From Alphaproteobacteria bacterium (GTDB lineage Bacteria > Pseudomonadota > Alphaproteobacteria > Rickettsiales > UBA8987): a stretch of 5,478 nucleotides of DNA. The notes beneath the pieces were generated by a model that was given only the letters and a program-made list of their open reading frames with translations, ran no database searches and was not told where the DNA came from. Position numbers and translations under genes: made by a program. Numbering within the stretch: the first letter of the stretch is position 1; the number at the start of each line of letters is the position of its first letter. The stretch spans positions 1-5,478 of the forward strand of contig JAHFPR010000141.1 in the NCBI GenBank assembly GCA_023269645.1, written 5' to 3'. Positions 1 to 5,391 of this stretch are shown here, piece after piece.

Positions 1-75
1 CCCGCCAATGTTGCCGCCGCCACGCTTGATGCCGGCAGCACCACGCCCTCGCAGGGCGCGCAGCGGCGGGGATAA
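1..75 (+). CDS. possible C-terminal tail of a truncated gene
   Basis: Frame 1 is open from the window edge to a TAA at 73-75 and gives 24 residues rich in Ala, Thr, Gly and Gln, ending GAQRRG. That composition suits a disordered C-terminal tail. A hairpin followed by TTTT begins about 20 bp after the stop, as expected at the end of a plus-strand unit. The stretch is too short to exclude a chance opening in GC-rich DNA, and the other frames are also partly open. No family can be assigned; the missing left flank would settle it. Confidence 0.3.
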   Translation, partial: PANVAAATLDAGSTTPSQGAQRRG

Positions 76-96
76 TGCCAGCGGTTGCGTTTTCCT

Positions 97-125
97 CTCC
101 CCTCCGCAGACTGGGGAGGAGTTTT
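97..125 (+). terminator. hairpin with T-run between convergent 3' ends
   Basis: CTCCCC (97-102) pairs with GGGGAG (113-118) across a 10-nt loop, and TTTT follows at 122-125. It lies between the possible plus-strand gene tail and the stop codon of the minus-strand HTH gene, so it could terminate the plus-strand unit. The stem also resembles the CTCCCC/GGGGAG hairpins at 622-640 and 5313-5336, so it may be a member of a dispersed palindrome family used as a terminator. Confidence 0.4.
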
Positions 126-352
126 CACGGCAACAACCGGAGTATACTGATGCCGAGCGCATCGGCGATACCTATCAACCCATCCAGCATCAGCCGCCCT
201 TCACCGTTTTCATAGCGGGAAAGCGTTTGCGGATGCAGCCCCGCCCGCCGCGCGCATTCGGTGATGGTCATGCCGCGCTGGATGCGCAGGGTGCGGATGT
301 TAGTGCCGATGCGCTGAAGAATCTCCCGGTCGTTCATGGCCTGTTTGTTCAT
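125..352 (-). CDS. XRE-family helix-turn-helix transcriptional regulator (75 aa)
   Basis: This is a small DNA-binding protein made almost entirely of one Cro/C1-type HTH domain. Residues 13-25 (QRIGTNIRTLRIQ) form the first helix. MTITECARRAGL (28-39) and PQTLSRYENG (41-50) form the helix-turn-helix with the typical S-x-x-E-x-G recognition-helix pattern. LDGLIGIADALGI (56-68) closes the domain. No effector domain is present, so it probably acts as a repressor or controller of a nearby unit. I chose the ATG at 350-352 because GGGGAG lies 8 nt upstream. The frame stays open to about 601, but that extension is better explained as structured RNA. The next Met, at 335-337, is a weaker alternative. 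Target genes are unknown; self-regulation or control of the divergent PAS gene is possible. Confidence 0.85.
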   Translation of the reverse strand: MNKQAMNDREILQRIGTNIRTLRIQRGMTITECARRAGLHPQTLSRYENGEGRLMLDGLIGIADALGISILRLLP

Positions 353-359
353 GGTTTTC

Positions 360-411
360 ACTCCCCGTTTGAAATAAAGCGGCCACCAGTGTGCACTGGT
401 GACCGGGGAGT
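360..411 (-). promoter_or_regulatory. Shine-Dalgarno sequestering inverted repeat before the HTH gene
   Basis: On the minus strand the Shine-Dalgarno segment CGGGGAGT (360-367) is perfectly complementary over 8 nt to ACTCCCCG (404-411). Between them is a second hairpin, CACCAGTG (384-391) pairing with CACTGGTG (394-401). Folding would bury the ribosome-binding site of the HTH gene. The ACTCCCCG segment is itself part of a longer stretch (403-428) that can pair instead with 524-548. The pairings are read directly from the sequence; the switching role is inference. Confidence 0.45.
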
Positions 412-566
412 TAGTAAACCGCGCAAAGACGGTCGCACTGCCCTTTAGGCTTTCGCCCTGAACATACGACAGTGCCTCCCCGGCATAAAGCAAGGGAGGC
501 ATCATTGCGGTTGATGCCAACCGCTTTGCGAGGGTTACTAAGCCCCGGAGCCGGACTTCCGACTCT
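403..566 (-). ncRNA. structured leader / c4-like antisense RNA candidate
   Basis: On the minus strand, downstream of a promoter at 573-601, several segments can pair. GCGGTTG (507-513) pairs with CAACCGC (518-524) over a 4-nt loop. TGCCTCCC (473-480) pairs with GGGAGGCA (494-501). A GGC-GAAA-GCC tetraloop hairpin lies near 450-460. The 5' part (524-548) is an imperfect complement of the 3' part (403-428), with 22 of 26 positions matching. Phage c4-type antisense RNAs have this plan: a short structured RNA carrying segments complementary to sequences just upstream of a phage gene, whose translation it blocks. The resemblance to c4 is from architecture and memory of the family, not from a search. 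It could instead act only in cis as a leader for the HTH gene. The 3' end of any discrete RNA is not clear. Confidence 0.5.
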
Positions 567-572
567 AAAACA

Positions 573-601
573 ACGATACACGGGAGATAAAGCAGGGTCA
601 A
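573..601 (-). promoter_or_regulatory. sigma70-like promoter for the leader/HTH unit
   Basis: On the minus strand TTGACC (596-601, 5 of 6 to consensus) and TATCGT (573-578, 4 of 6) are separated by exactly 17 nt. The predicted start is near 565-566, just before the first pairing segments of the structured RNA. This gives the HTH gene a leader of about 210 nt. Confidence 0.55.
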
Positions 602-621
602 AACAAAACGGTGACTCTCTC

Positions 622-640
622 CTCCCCGCCTGCGGGGGAG
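622..640. repeat. GC-rich palindrome followed by T5
   Basis: CTCCCC (622-627) pairs with GGGGAG (635-640); the flanking GC/GC can extend the stem with one bulged G. ATTTTT follows closely on the plus strand, so it looks like an intrinsic terminator. It lies between two divergent units, however, and no plus-strand gene ends here. I read it as a dispersed palindromic repeat related to those at 97-118 and 5313-5336. Confidence 0.5.
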
Positions 641-652
641 AAGGATTTTTGG

Positions 653-718
653 TTGTTGCTGTGCTGCAACAATACATTTGCCCCATATTGCATCACTATG
701 GGACAGGCGATAATGTCC
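653..718. other. palindromic spacer upstream of the PAS gene, possible operator/promoter
   Basis: TTGTTGC (653-659) pairs with GCAACAA (666-672), and GGACA (701-705) is inverted at TGTCC (714-718). Between the latter arms lies GATAAT (709-714), a good -10 match, but the only nearby -35 (TTGCAT, 688-693) is weak and 15 nt away. This is the likeliest place for control of the PAS gene. The individual calls are weak. Confidence 0.25.
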
Positions 719-818
719 TGTTGCGGAACATCCCTCCTGTGCTCACCCTGTGGAATATGGGAATCCGCCATTTCTGGTTACCTCCGTTTTCTGGCACGGT
801 AGTTGCTTCTATACCTGC

Positions 819-1304
819 ATGAGGCAGAATAAGGGTCAGAAGCTGAAGGACACACTCGGATGCCCTCCTCCCCAGGAACGCCGGGTTACCAACAGGCTTC
901 TGACTTACTGGCGTGATCTCCCCAAGAACGGCCAGCTGCCTCATGAAAACGCTATCGACCCCGAAGCGTTACAGGATATATGGGAGTCATGCTTCCTTAT
1001 CCACGCATATGATATTGGCAAGGGTAGTGACTATAACTACACTTTTCTGGGTTCCAATATCATGCGCGCCTATGGCACGGATCTAACCCGGAACGATGCA
1101 CCGCCGCTGGCCTCCCCATCGGCTGAAAAGCTGGCGGTGCTCTATACACAAGTGCTTGCGACGCGTGCGCCGGTCATCAACGAAGACCAGTTTGTCAACG
1201 CGGCGGGCAAAGAGATACGGTATCGTCAGTGCCTCCTCCCCTTCGGCTCCGGCGATACCGTTACTTCCATTTTTGGAGGAATGCGTTATAAACTTTTCGG
1301 GTAG
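819..1304 (+). CDS. PAS_5-type PAS domain protein (161 aa)
   Basis: This stand-alone PAS protein resembles the alphaproteobacterial PAS_5 family, which is usually about 150-200 residues with no output domain. The family opening is visible at LLTYWRDLPKNGQLPHENAID (27-47). It continues into the conserved core, LQDIWESCFLIHAYD (51-65), then YNYTFLGSNIMRAYGTDLT (72-90), the ligand-pocket strand and helix. The sheet closes with EIRYRQCLLPFGSGD and VTSIFGGMRY at the C terminus. There is no signal peptide or membrane segment, so it is probably cytoplasmic. The ligand is unknown. I chose the ATG at 819 because the family's conserved region begins soon after it. An in-frame ATG at 750 would add 23 unconvincing residues. 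Neither start has a strong Shine-Dalgarno. The HTH unit lies divergently upstream and a possible small gene begins 8 bp downstream. Confidence 0.75.
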   Translation: MRQNKGQKLKDTLGCPPPQERRVTNRLLTYWRDLPKNGQLPHENAIDPEALQDIWESCFLIHAYDIGKGSDYNYTFLGSNIMRAYGTDLTRNDAPPLASPSAEKLAVLYTQVLATRAPVINEDQFVNAAGKEIRYRQCLLPFGSGDTVTSIFGGMRYKLFG

Positions 1305-1312
1305 TTGGTTTT

Positions 1313-1537
1313 ATGGCTTCGGATCATACAGTTACCCTTGTATCGCCCGCTTGCGGCAGTCGCAAGTCGCTGGGAGAATTACTCTATCAGCCGGGATCGC
1401 CTTACGAATGCCCTCCCCAGGATGCGGAGGAAGAAACAGCAGTGCAGGATACGGCGCGCAGGTTGCCCACACCATCCAACGCCCATAAGACTCCGGGCGA
1501 AACCATCTATCGGCTTGGCTCTCCCTATCATTATTAA
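1313..1537 (+). CDS. hypothetical small protein with internal G-E-x2-Y-x2-GSPY repeat (74 aa)
   Basis: I do not recognise this family. Two 13-residue units are visible: LGELLYQPGSPYE (20-32, bases 1370-1408) and PGETIYRLGSPYH (61-73, bases 1493-1531). Seven positions are identical: G, E, Y, G, S, P and Y. Of the seven shared residues, five use different synonymous codons (for example GGA/GGC and TCG/TCT), which suggests the repeat is kept at protein level. The acidic, Pro-rich linker between units looks disordered. The ATG at 1313 is 8 bp after the PAS stop, so translation may be coupled, but no good Shine-Dalgarno is present. A longer overlapping frame (1305-1661) is less convincing. It could still be chance. 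Confidence 0.4.
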   Translation: MASDHTVTLVSPACGSRKSLGELLYQPGSPYECPPQDAEEETAVQDTARRLPTPSNAHKTPGETIYRLGSPYHY

Positions 1538-1622
1538 GCATTGTTTTCGCATGGTTTTATCCCTCCCCAACAATATCGCGGGCATTTACCTAAAATTTTC
1601 GCTATGCAGTTTCGGGGAGCTG

Positions 1623-1631
1623 TGCTATAAA
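1623..1631 (+). promoter_or_regulatory. extended -10 promoter for the GGDEF-like gene
   Basis: TGCTATAAA (1623-1631) matches the extended -10 pattern TGnTATAAT closely. No good -35 lies 17 nt upstream, which is common for extended -10 promoters. Transcription would start near 1637, leaving a leader of about 18 nt with AGAGGA before the ATG at 1655. Confidence 0.45.
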
Positions 1632-1654
1632 AGAAATGGGACACAGAGGATGCT

Positions 1655-2128
1655 ATGCTGATAAACAGCCGCCGTGAAGCAGAGGACGCTTTCCGCAAGG
1701 CCAGGTTGCCTGAGGATTTCAGCGCACATGAAGCATTGTGCACGGACGAAAGTTCCTTCCATTACAGTTTTTTCAGATGCCAGAACGATGCGCTCACGGT
1801 GCAGGCGCGCAAGCTCGGTTTCGACCTTTCGATGATCGTGGTGAAGCCTGAAGCAGGCCACGAGTTGCAGGAAGAATCCCGCAGGCAGCTTTCCGAACTG
1901 TTCAGCCAGGTGGCGAAATCCACCCTGCGCCGGACGGATCGTATGTTCGATGTGCGCTATACCGCTTCGGAAATCAATATCGTGCTGCCGGGAACCTGCG
2001 TGGACAAGGCGCACGTCGTTGTGGAAAAACTCCGCCAGGCACTCCGCGAGCACAAGGATAAAATGATCGCACGCGGGCGGCTCACTTTTTCCGTGGAATC
2101 CCTCCACGATACCCAGGTTGCAGCTTAA
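1655..2128 (+). CDS. degenerate GGDEF-like domain protein (157 aa)
   Basis: Residues 57-150 follow the outline of a diguanylate cyclase domain. A first strand FDLSMIVVK (56-64) is followed by GHELQEESRRQLSELFSQVAKSTLRRTDRM, matching the GH..GD..L...A..L....R..D region. RYTASEINIVLPGT (101-114) replaces R.GGDEF..LLPGT. A helix with VVVEKLRQALR (121-131) and a last strand GRLTFSVESL (141-150) match the domain's LR...... and T.S.G. elements. The catalytic signature GGDEF reads TASEI, and the metal-binding D-x-D of the first strand reads IVVK. It is therefore unlikely to make cyclic di-GMP. It may bind a nucleotide or a partner, or be decaying. The first 50 residues have no recognised domain. AGAGGA at 1645-1650 supports the start. 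The stop lies 10 bp from the convergent glmS stop. Confidence 0.65.
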   Translation: MLINSRREAEDAFRKARLPEDFSAHEALCTDESSFHYSFFRCQNDALTVQARKLGFDLSMIVVKPEAGHELQEESRRQLSELFSQVAKSTLRRTDRMFDVRYTASEINIVLPGTCVDKAHVVVEKLRQALREHKDKMIARGRLTFSVESLHDTQVAA

Positions 2129-2138
2129 TTTATCCCCA

Positions 2139-3977
2139 TCACTCCACCGTCACAGATTTCGCAAGGTTGCGCGGCTGGTCTACGTCCGTACCCTTCAGCG
2201 CGGCCACGTGGTAAGCGATAAGCTGGATGGGGATGGCATAGAGGATCGGTGTGCTGAAGGGGCGCGCTTCCGGCAGCTCAATGGCGGCGTGGGTGATACC
2301 TTTCAACTTGGCAATGCCGGCCTTATCACTGAGCAATATGACTTTTCCACCGCGCGCCGCCGTTTCCTGGATGTTCCCCGCCGTTTTATCGAACCAGTGA
2401 TCCGAGGGGGCGATGGCGATGATCGGCACGTGCTCATCCACCAGCGAGATGGGGCCATGCTTGAGTTCCCCGGCGGCTGAGGCTTCCGCGTGGATATAGG
2501 AAATTTCCTTCAGCTTCAGCGCGCCCTCCTGTGCCAGCGGATAGGAAGTTCCACGCCCGATATACAGAATATCCCGCGCGAGGACGAGTTCCTGCGCCAG
2601 TGTGCGGATGCGCTCGTCGTGGTTCAGCACGTCCGTGGCGCGCGAGGGAATGGCGGCCAGGGAGTGGGAGAGCACCTGTTCCTCCTCCGCCGAAATGGTG
2701 TTCCGCACCCGCGCAAGCTGAAGGGTCAGGCAGGCGAGCACCACCAGTTGCGTCGTGAACGCCTTGGTGGAGGCCACGCCGATCTCCGGTCCGGCATATG
2801 TGGGGAGCGTCACATCCGCCTCCCGCGCCATACTGCTGGTCGCCACGTTGACAACGGCGATGGTGTGCTGGCCATGCTGTTTGCCGTGGCGCAATGCTGC
2901 CAGCGTATCCGCCGTTTCGCCCGATTGCGAAATGACAATGAGCAGCCCGCCTTTCGGCAGGATAGGGTCGCGGTAGCGGAATTCCGAAGCAATATCACAA
3001 TCCACAGGGATGCGCGCTTTCTTCTCCAGCCAGTATTTCGCCACCGCGCCCGCATAATAGGACGTGCCACACGCGACGATGGTGACTTTCGATATTCTGG
3101 CAAGGTCGAACGGCAATTCCGGCAACGCAACCCTGCCTGTCACCGGCTGGTAATAGGAATTGAGCGTTGCCCCGATGACGGTCGGCTGCTCATGGATTTC
3201 CTTCAGCATATAATGGCGGTAATGGCCTTTGGCGGTCTGGGTATCCGTCAGCGAAATGGCGACGGGCGCGCGCTCGGCCTTTTTGCCCGCAGCATCGGTG
3301 ATAGTCACACCCTCGCGGGTGAGGCAAGCCACGTCACCGTCCTCAAGGTAGCTGATGGAGGAGGTGAGGGGAGCCAGTGCCAGCGCGTCCGAACCGAGGA
3401 ACATTTCGCCTGCGCCGTAACCCACGGCCAGCGGCGCGCCCTGCTTCGCGCCCATGAGTATGTCGCTCCTGCCCGCAAACAGGATGCCGAGCGCGAACGC
3501 GCCTTTCAGCCGCCGCACCGCCGCTTTCACCGCATCTTCCTCCGCCATGCCGCCATCAAGCAGCGACGTGATGAGCACGGGCACGACTTCTGTATCCGTC
3601 TGCGTTTCAAAGCGGTAGCCTTTTGCCTCCAGCTCCTCACGCAGTTCCATGAAATTCTCGATGATGCCGTTATGCACCACGGCGACGTTGACGGTAGCGT
3701 GCGGATGGGCGTTGCCGATGGTCGGCGCGCCGTGGGTTGCCCAGCGGGTATGGCCAATGCCGATCATGCCGGGGAGAGGGGTGGCGCGCTGCTTCTCTTC
3801 CAGATTCACGATTTTCCCCTCGGCGCGGAGACGCTGGATGCCCCCATCCTTACCCGATGCCTGGGTAACAGTCGCTATGCCGGCGGAATCATAACCGCGA
3901 TATTCCAGCCGCTTCAGCCCCGCGATAAGGTGCTCCGCCACGTCCGTTCTGCCGATGATGCCGATGATGCCGCACAT
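2139..3977 (-). CDS. glmS: glutamine--fructose-6-phosphate aminotransferase (isomerizing)
   Basis: GlmS converts fructose-6-phosphate and glutamine to glucosamine-6-phosphate and glutamate, the first committed step toward UDP-GlcNAc for peptidoglycan and LPS. It is a cytoplasmic enzyme. The 612 residues match the usual length of about 610. The N-terminal glutaminase has Cys2 as nucleophile (MCGIIGIIG), RGYDSAG (27-33), HTRWATHG (76-83), HNGIIEN (102-108) and TDTE (127-130). Two SIS sugar-isomerase domains follow, with CGTSYYAG (303-310), SQSGETADT (350-358), STKAFTTQL (403-411) and GRGTSYPLAQEGALKLKE (474-491). The protein ends DVDQPRNLAKSVTVE, including the catalytic lysine (607). All key residues are present. 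AGGGAG lies 12 nt before the ATG, a rather long spacing. A possible -10 (TATAGA, 4114-4119 on the minus strand) would give a leader of about 130 nt with a hairpin at 4077-4092. No glmS ribozyme is apparent. glmU does not adjoin it on either side. Confidence 0.97.
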   Translation of the reverse strand: MCGIIGIIGRTDVAEHLIAGLKRLEYRGYDSAGIATVTQASGKDGGIQRLRAEGKIVNLEEKQRATPLPGMIGIGHTRWATHGAPTIGNAHPHATVNVAVVHNGIIENFMELREELEAKGYRFETQTDTEVVPVLITSLLDGGMAEEDAVKAAVRRLKGAFALGILFAGRSDILMGAKQGAPLAVGYGAGEMFLGSDALALAPLTSSISYLEDGDVACLTREGVTITDAAGKKAERAPVAISLTDTQTAKGHYRHYMLKEIHEQPTVIGATLNSYYQPVTGRVALPELPFDLARISKVTIVACGTSYYAGAVAKYWLEKKARIPVDCDIASEFRYRDPILPKGGLLIVISQSGETADTLAALRHGKQHGQHTIAVVNVATSSMAREADVTLPTYAGPEIGVASTKAFTTQLVVLACLTLQLARVRNTISAEEEQVLSHSLAAIPSRATDVLNHDERIRTLAQELVLARDILYIGRGTSYPLAQEGALKLKEISYIHAEASAAGELKHGPISLVDEHVPIIAIAPSDHWFDKTAGNIQETAARGGKVILLSDKAGIAKLKGITHAAIELPEARPFSTPILYAIPIQLIAYHVAALKGTDVDQPRNLAKSVTVE

Positions 3978-4076
3978 TTTTCTGATTCGCTCCCTGCTCG
4001 CCTGATCTCTTTCCGCTCACGCGCGCCGCGAGGCTGGCTCGCAGATGAGCCTGAGTGCTTCGCTGACTAAAGACGG

Positions 4077-4092
4077 GCGGCTTTCTAGCCGC
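4077..4092. repeat. hairpin in the glmS upstream region
   Basis: GCGGCT (4077-4082) pairs perfectly with AGCCGC (4087-4092) across TTCT. On the plus strand GTTCTTTT follows. On the minus strand it would fall within the glmS leader if transcription starts near 4108. Its role is unknown. Confidence 0.5.
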
Positions 4093-4125
4093 GTTCTTTT
4101 CCGAAGCTGGCAATCTATAGTGTTT

Positions 4126-4156
4126 CCAAATAATATTCTTACAGAATATTATTTGG
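4126..4156. repeat. perfect AT-rich palindrome, 14-bp arms
   Basis: CCAAATAATATTCT (4126-4139) is inverted exactly at 4143-4156 with a 3-nt spacer. It is far more AT-rich than its surroundings. A regulator operator, a hairpin in the glmS leader, or a mobile-element trace are all possible. It lies just upstream of a possible glmS -10 at 4114-4119, which favours a regulatory role. Confidence 0.6.
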
Positions 4157-4176
4157 CATACGCTGCCTCCGGTGCG

Positions 4177-4205
4177 GAAAACCAACTCTTTCGGAGTTGG
4201 TTTTC
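4177..4205 (-). terminator. perfect 12-bp hairpin with A/T flanks, candidate terminator
   Basis: GAAAACCAACTC (4177-4188) is inverted exactly at 4194-4205 with a 5-nt loop. The core CCAACTC/GAGTTGG is bordered by A4 and T4, so an RNA from either strand ends its stem in a U-run. It could terminate the upstream minus-strand gene at 4401-5219 before glmS. Its right edge touches the next palindrome with no gap. Confidence 0.45.
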
Positions 4206-4252
4206 ATAGTCATACCCGATAAAAATGTAAGATTTTTATCGGGTATGACTAT
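4206..4252. repeat. perfect palindrome, 21-bp arms
   Basis: The segment 4206-4226 (beginning ATAGTCATACCCG) is exactly inverted at 4232-4252, with GTAAG as the spacer. Perfect 21-bp arms point to a recent origin or active maintenance. There is no T-run directly after the stem on either strand, so it is not a classical terminator. Confidence 0.65.
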
Positions 4253-4311
4253 AAAGCAGAAGCGCGCGGGAGCCAAGGGGCAAATTACGGCGAAACGACT
4301 CGATTTGAGCT

Positions 4312-4392
4312 TGTCATCCCCGCTTTATGCGGGGATCCAGGGCAATCAACATAGTTTGTGGCTCTATATCCACGAACAAGCCGGGGATGACA
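4312..4392. repeat. interspersed nested palindrome of the GTCATCCCCGC type
   Basis: The outer arms TGTCATCCCC (4312-4321) and GGGGATGACA (4383-4392) are perfect complements. The left arm can instead form an inner hairpin, ATCCCCGC (4316-4323) with GCGGGGAT (4329-4336). Elements with this sequence are dispersed in many proteobacterial genomes. It sits 8 bp after the stop of the minus-strand gene at 4401 and may serve as its transcript end. Confidence 0.65.
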
Positions 4393-4400
4393 GGAAAAAG

Positions 4401-5219
4401 TTATTCCTTCGGAGCCTCTTCCGCAGGCGCGTCAGCCTTTTTCTTTCTGCTGGCGGTGACTTTTTTGAGATCGTCGGCGGTTTTTCCACCTTTCCGGACA
4501 GGCTCCTTCTTGCGTTTTTTGCTGCGCTTGAGTTCCACCATTGAAGCGAAATAACCCTTGTTCGCCTCATCTTCCTTTTTGCCTTCATTCTCAGCGGATG
4601 CTGGCGCGGCGCGCGGCGTGTGCTGGTAGGTATTCGCGCGGCATTCGATAAGGAACCCGCCCTCCGGCGCAACCTGGATTTCCAGCACGAATTTCTGCAC
4701 GGGCGGCTGCGCGGTGCGCGTGTACACGATGATGTAGAGCTTGCCGGTGGTGGGGATGGAAACGTCCGGATACTCCTCGTGCAGTGTGAGCAGGAGTGCC
4801 TGCGCTTCCTCTACACTTTTGAAAATCATGCGCTTCTTGATGCTGCGCAGAACGGGATGCCCCCAATCCGGATGCTTGCGGCGTGGGCGTTTCTTCTGCG
4901 GATGCAGATGCAGCGGGATGGTTTCCTTTTCGGCGTAAAGCGTGAATTTCCCCTCGCCCACCTTGCGCGGGCGGATGACCGCAAAATTCCCCAGGAAGCC
5001 CGTTTTTTCCTCGTCCTCAGTGATGCTGAAGCCCTTGATCCACAGCCGCACGGCGGCTTCGTTAGTGGGCTGATCCTTGGAAATCACGAAGAAATCGCGG
5101 ACGGCATTCATCCGCGCGATGGCCTGCTCCGCCCGCTCGAAGCGAAACATGGCGTTCAGCACAGCTTCGATGGTCGGATGTTTGACGGTAGCAATACGCT
5201 TCCGATTGCCCTGCTCCAT
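4401..5219 (-). CDS. hypothetical protein with lysine-rich C-terminal tail (272 aa)
   Basis: I do not recognise this family. Residues 1-200 look folded, with alternating predicted strands and helices: a helix around 16-42 (TIEAVLNAMFRFERAEQAIARM), strands in VRLWIKGFSI, TGFLGNFAVIRP and KFTLYAEKETIPLHLH, and later KLYIIVYTRT and QKFVLEIQVAPEGGFLIECRAN. A basic loop KKRPRRKHPDWGHP (109-122) could contact nucleic acid. Residues 203-272 are low complexity, rich in Lys, Glu and Ala, with KRSKKRKK (231-238), and are probably disordered. There is no signal peptide or membrane span. AGGGA lies 6 nt before the ATG. A promoter candidate is at 5250-5277. It is co-oriented with glmS but 423 bp away, with palindromes between, so it is probably a separate unit. 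Function is unknown; nucleic-acid binding is only suggested by charge. Confidence 0.8.
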   Translation of the reverse strand: MEQGNRKRIATVKHPTIEAVLNAMFRFERAEQAIARMNAVRDFFVISKDQPTNEAAVRLWIKGFSITEDEEKTGFLGNFAVIRPRKVGEGKFTLYAEKETIPLHLHPQKKRPRRKHPDWGHPVLRSIKKRMIFKSVEEAQALLLTLHEEYPDVSIPTTGKLYIIVYTRTAQPPVQKFVLEIQVAPEGGFLIECRANTYQHTPRAAPASAENEGKKEDEANKGYFASMVELKRSKKRKKEPVRKGGKTADDLKKVTASRKKKADAPAEEAPKE

Positions 5220-5249
5220 AAGCCTTCCCTGGCTAATTCATAGAACCAT

Positions 5250-5277
5250 AATATAACAGAAAAATACAGGAATACAA
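5250..5277 (-). promoter_or_regulatory. candidate promoter for the lysine-tailed protein gene
   Basis: On the minus strand TATATT (5250-5255) is a 5-of-6 match to the -10 consensus. TTGTAT (5272-5277) lies 16 nt upstream as a weak -35. The surrounding AT-rich tract and the 30-nt distance to the gene start fit a promoter. Confidence 0.4.
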
Positions 5278-5312
5278 GAGATTGATTAGGGATTTTCAGT
5301 TCTTTATGCTTC

Positions 5313-5336
5313 GCCTCTCCCGTGTGCGGGAGAGGC
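5313..5336. repeat. perfect GC-rich hairpin, 10-bp arms
   Basis: GCCTCTCCCG (5313-5322) is inverted exactly at 5327-5336 with a TGTG loop. It is related in sequence to the hairpins at 97-118 and 622-640, so a dispersed palindrome family is likely. No T-run follows. Confidence 0.55.
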
Positions 5337-5391
5337 AGGAAATCCGAGCCAATAAATTGGCATATATCCCCTTGAAGCAAGTAAGATCGTC

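Noticed and set aside
8..448. A 146-codon plus-strand open frame
   Set aside because: It overlaps the HTH gene in antisense, is Pro/Arg-rich and has no recognisable domain.
353..601. N-terminal extension of the HTH protein from a TTG at 601
   Set aside because: The ATG at 352 has GGGGAG at 8 nt and gives a normal-sized HTH protein. The extension overlaps the pairing segments and the promoter.
353..1654. CRISPR array, tRNA or complete insertion sequence
   Set aside because: There are no regularly spaced direct repeats, no tRNA cloverleaf and no transposase frame in the window.
2490..4070. A 526-codon plus-strand open frame opposite glmS
   Set aside because: It lies almost wholly antisense to a glmS with every catalytic motif intact. 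Its product is Arg/His/Gly-rich without domains, typical of a shadow of GC-biased codons.
3978..4125. glmS ribozyme or riboswitch in the leader
   Set aside because: The glmS ribozyme is typical of Firmicutes, and I see none of its core pseudoknot sequence here.
4620..5243. A 207-codon plus-strand open frame
   Set aside because: It is antisense to the 272-aa gene, which has a good ribosome-binding site and promoter candidate. The plus frame has neither.
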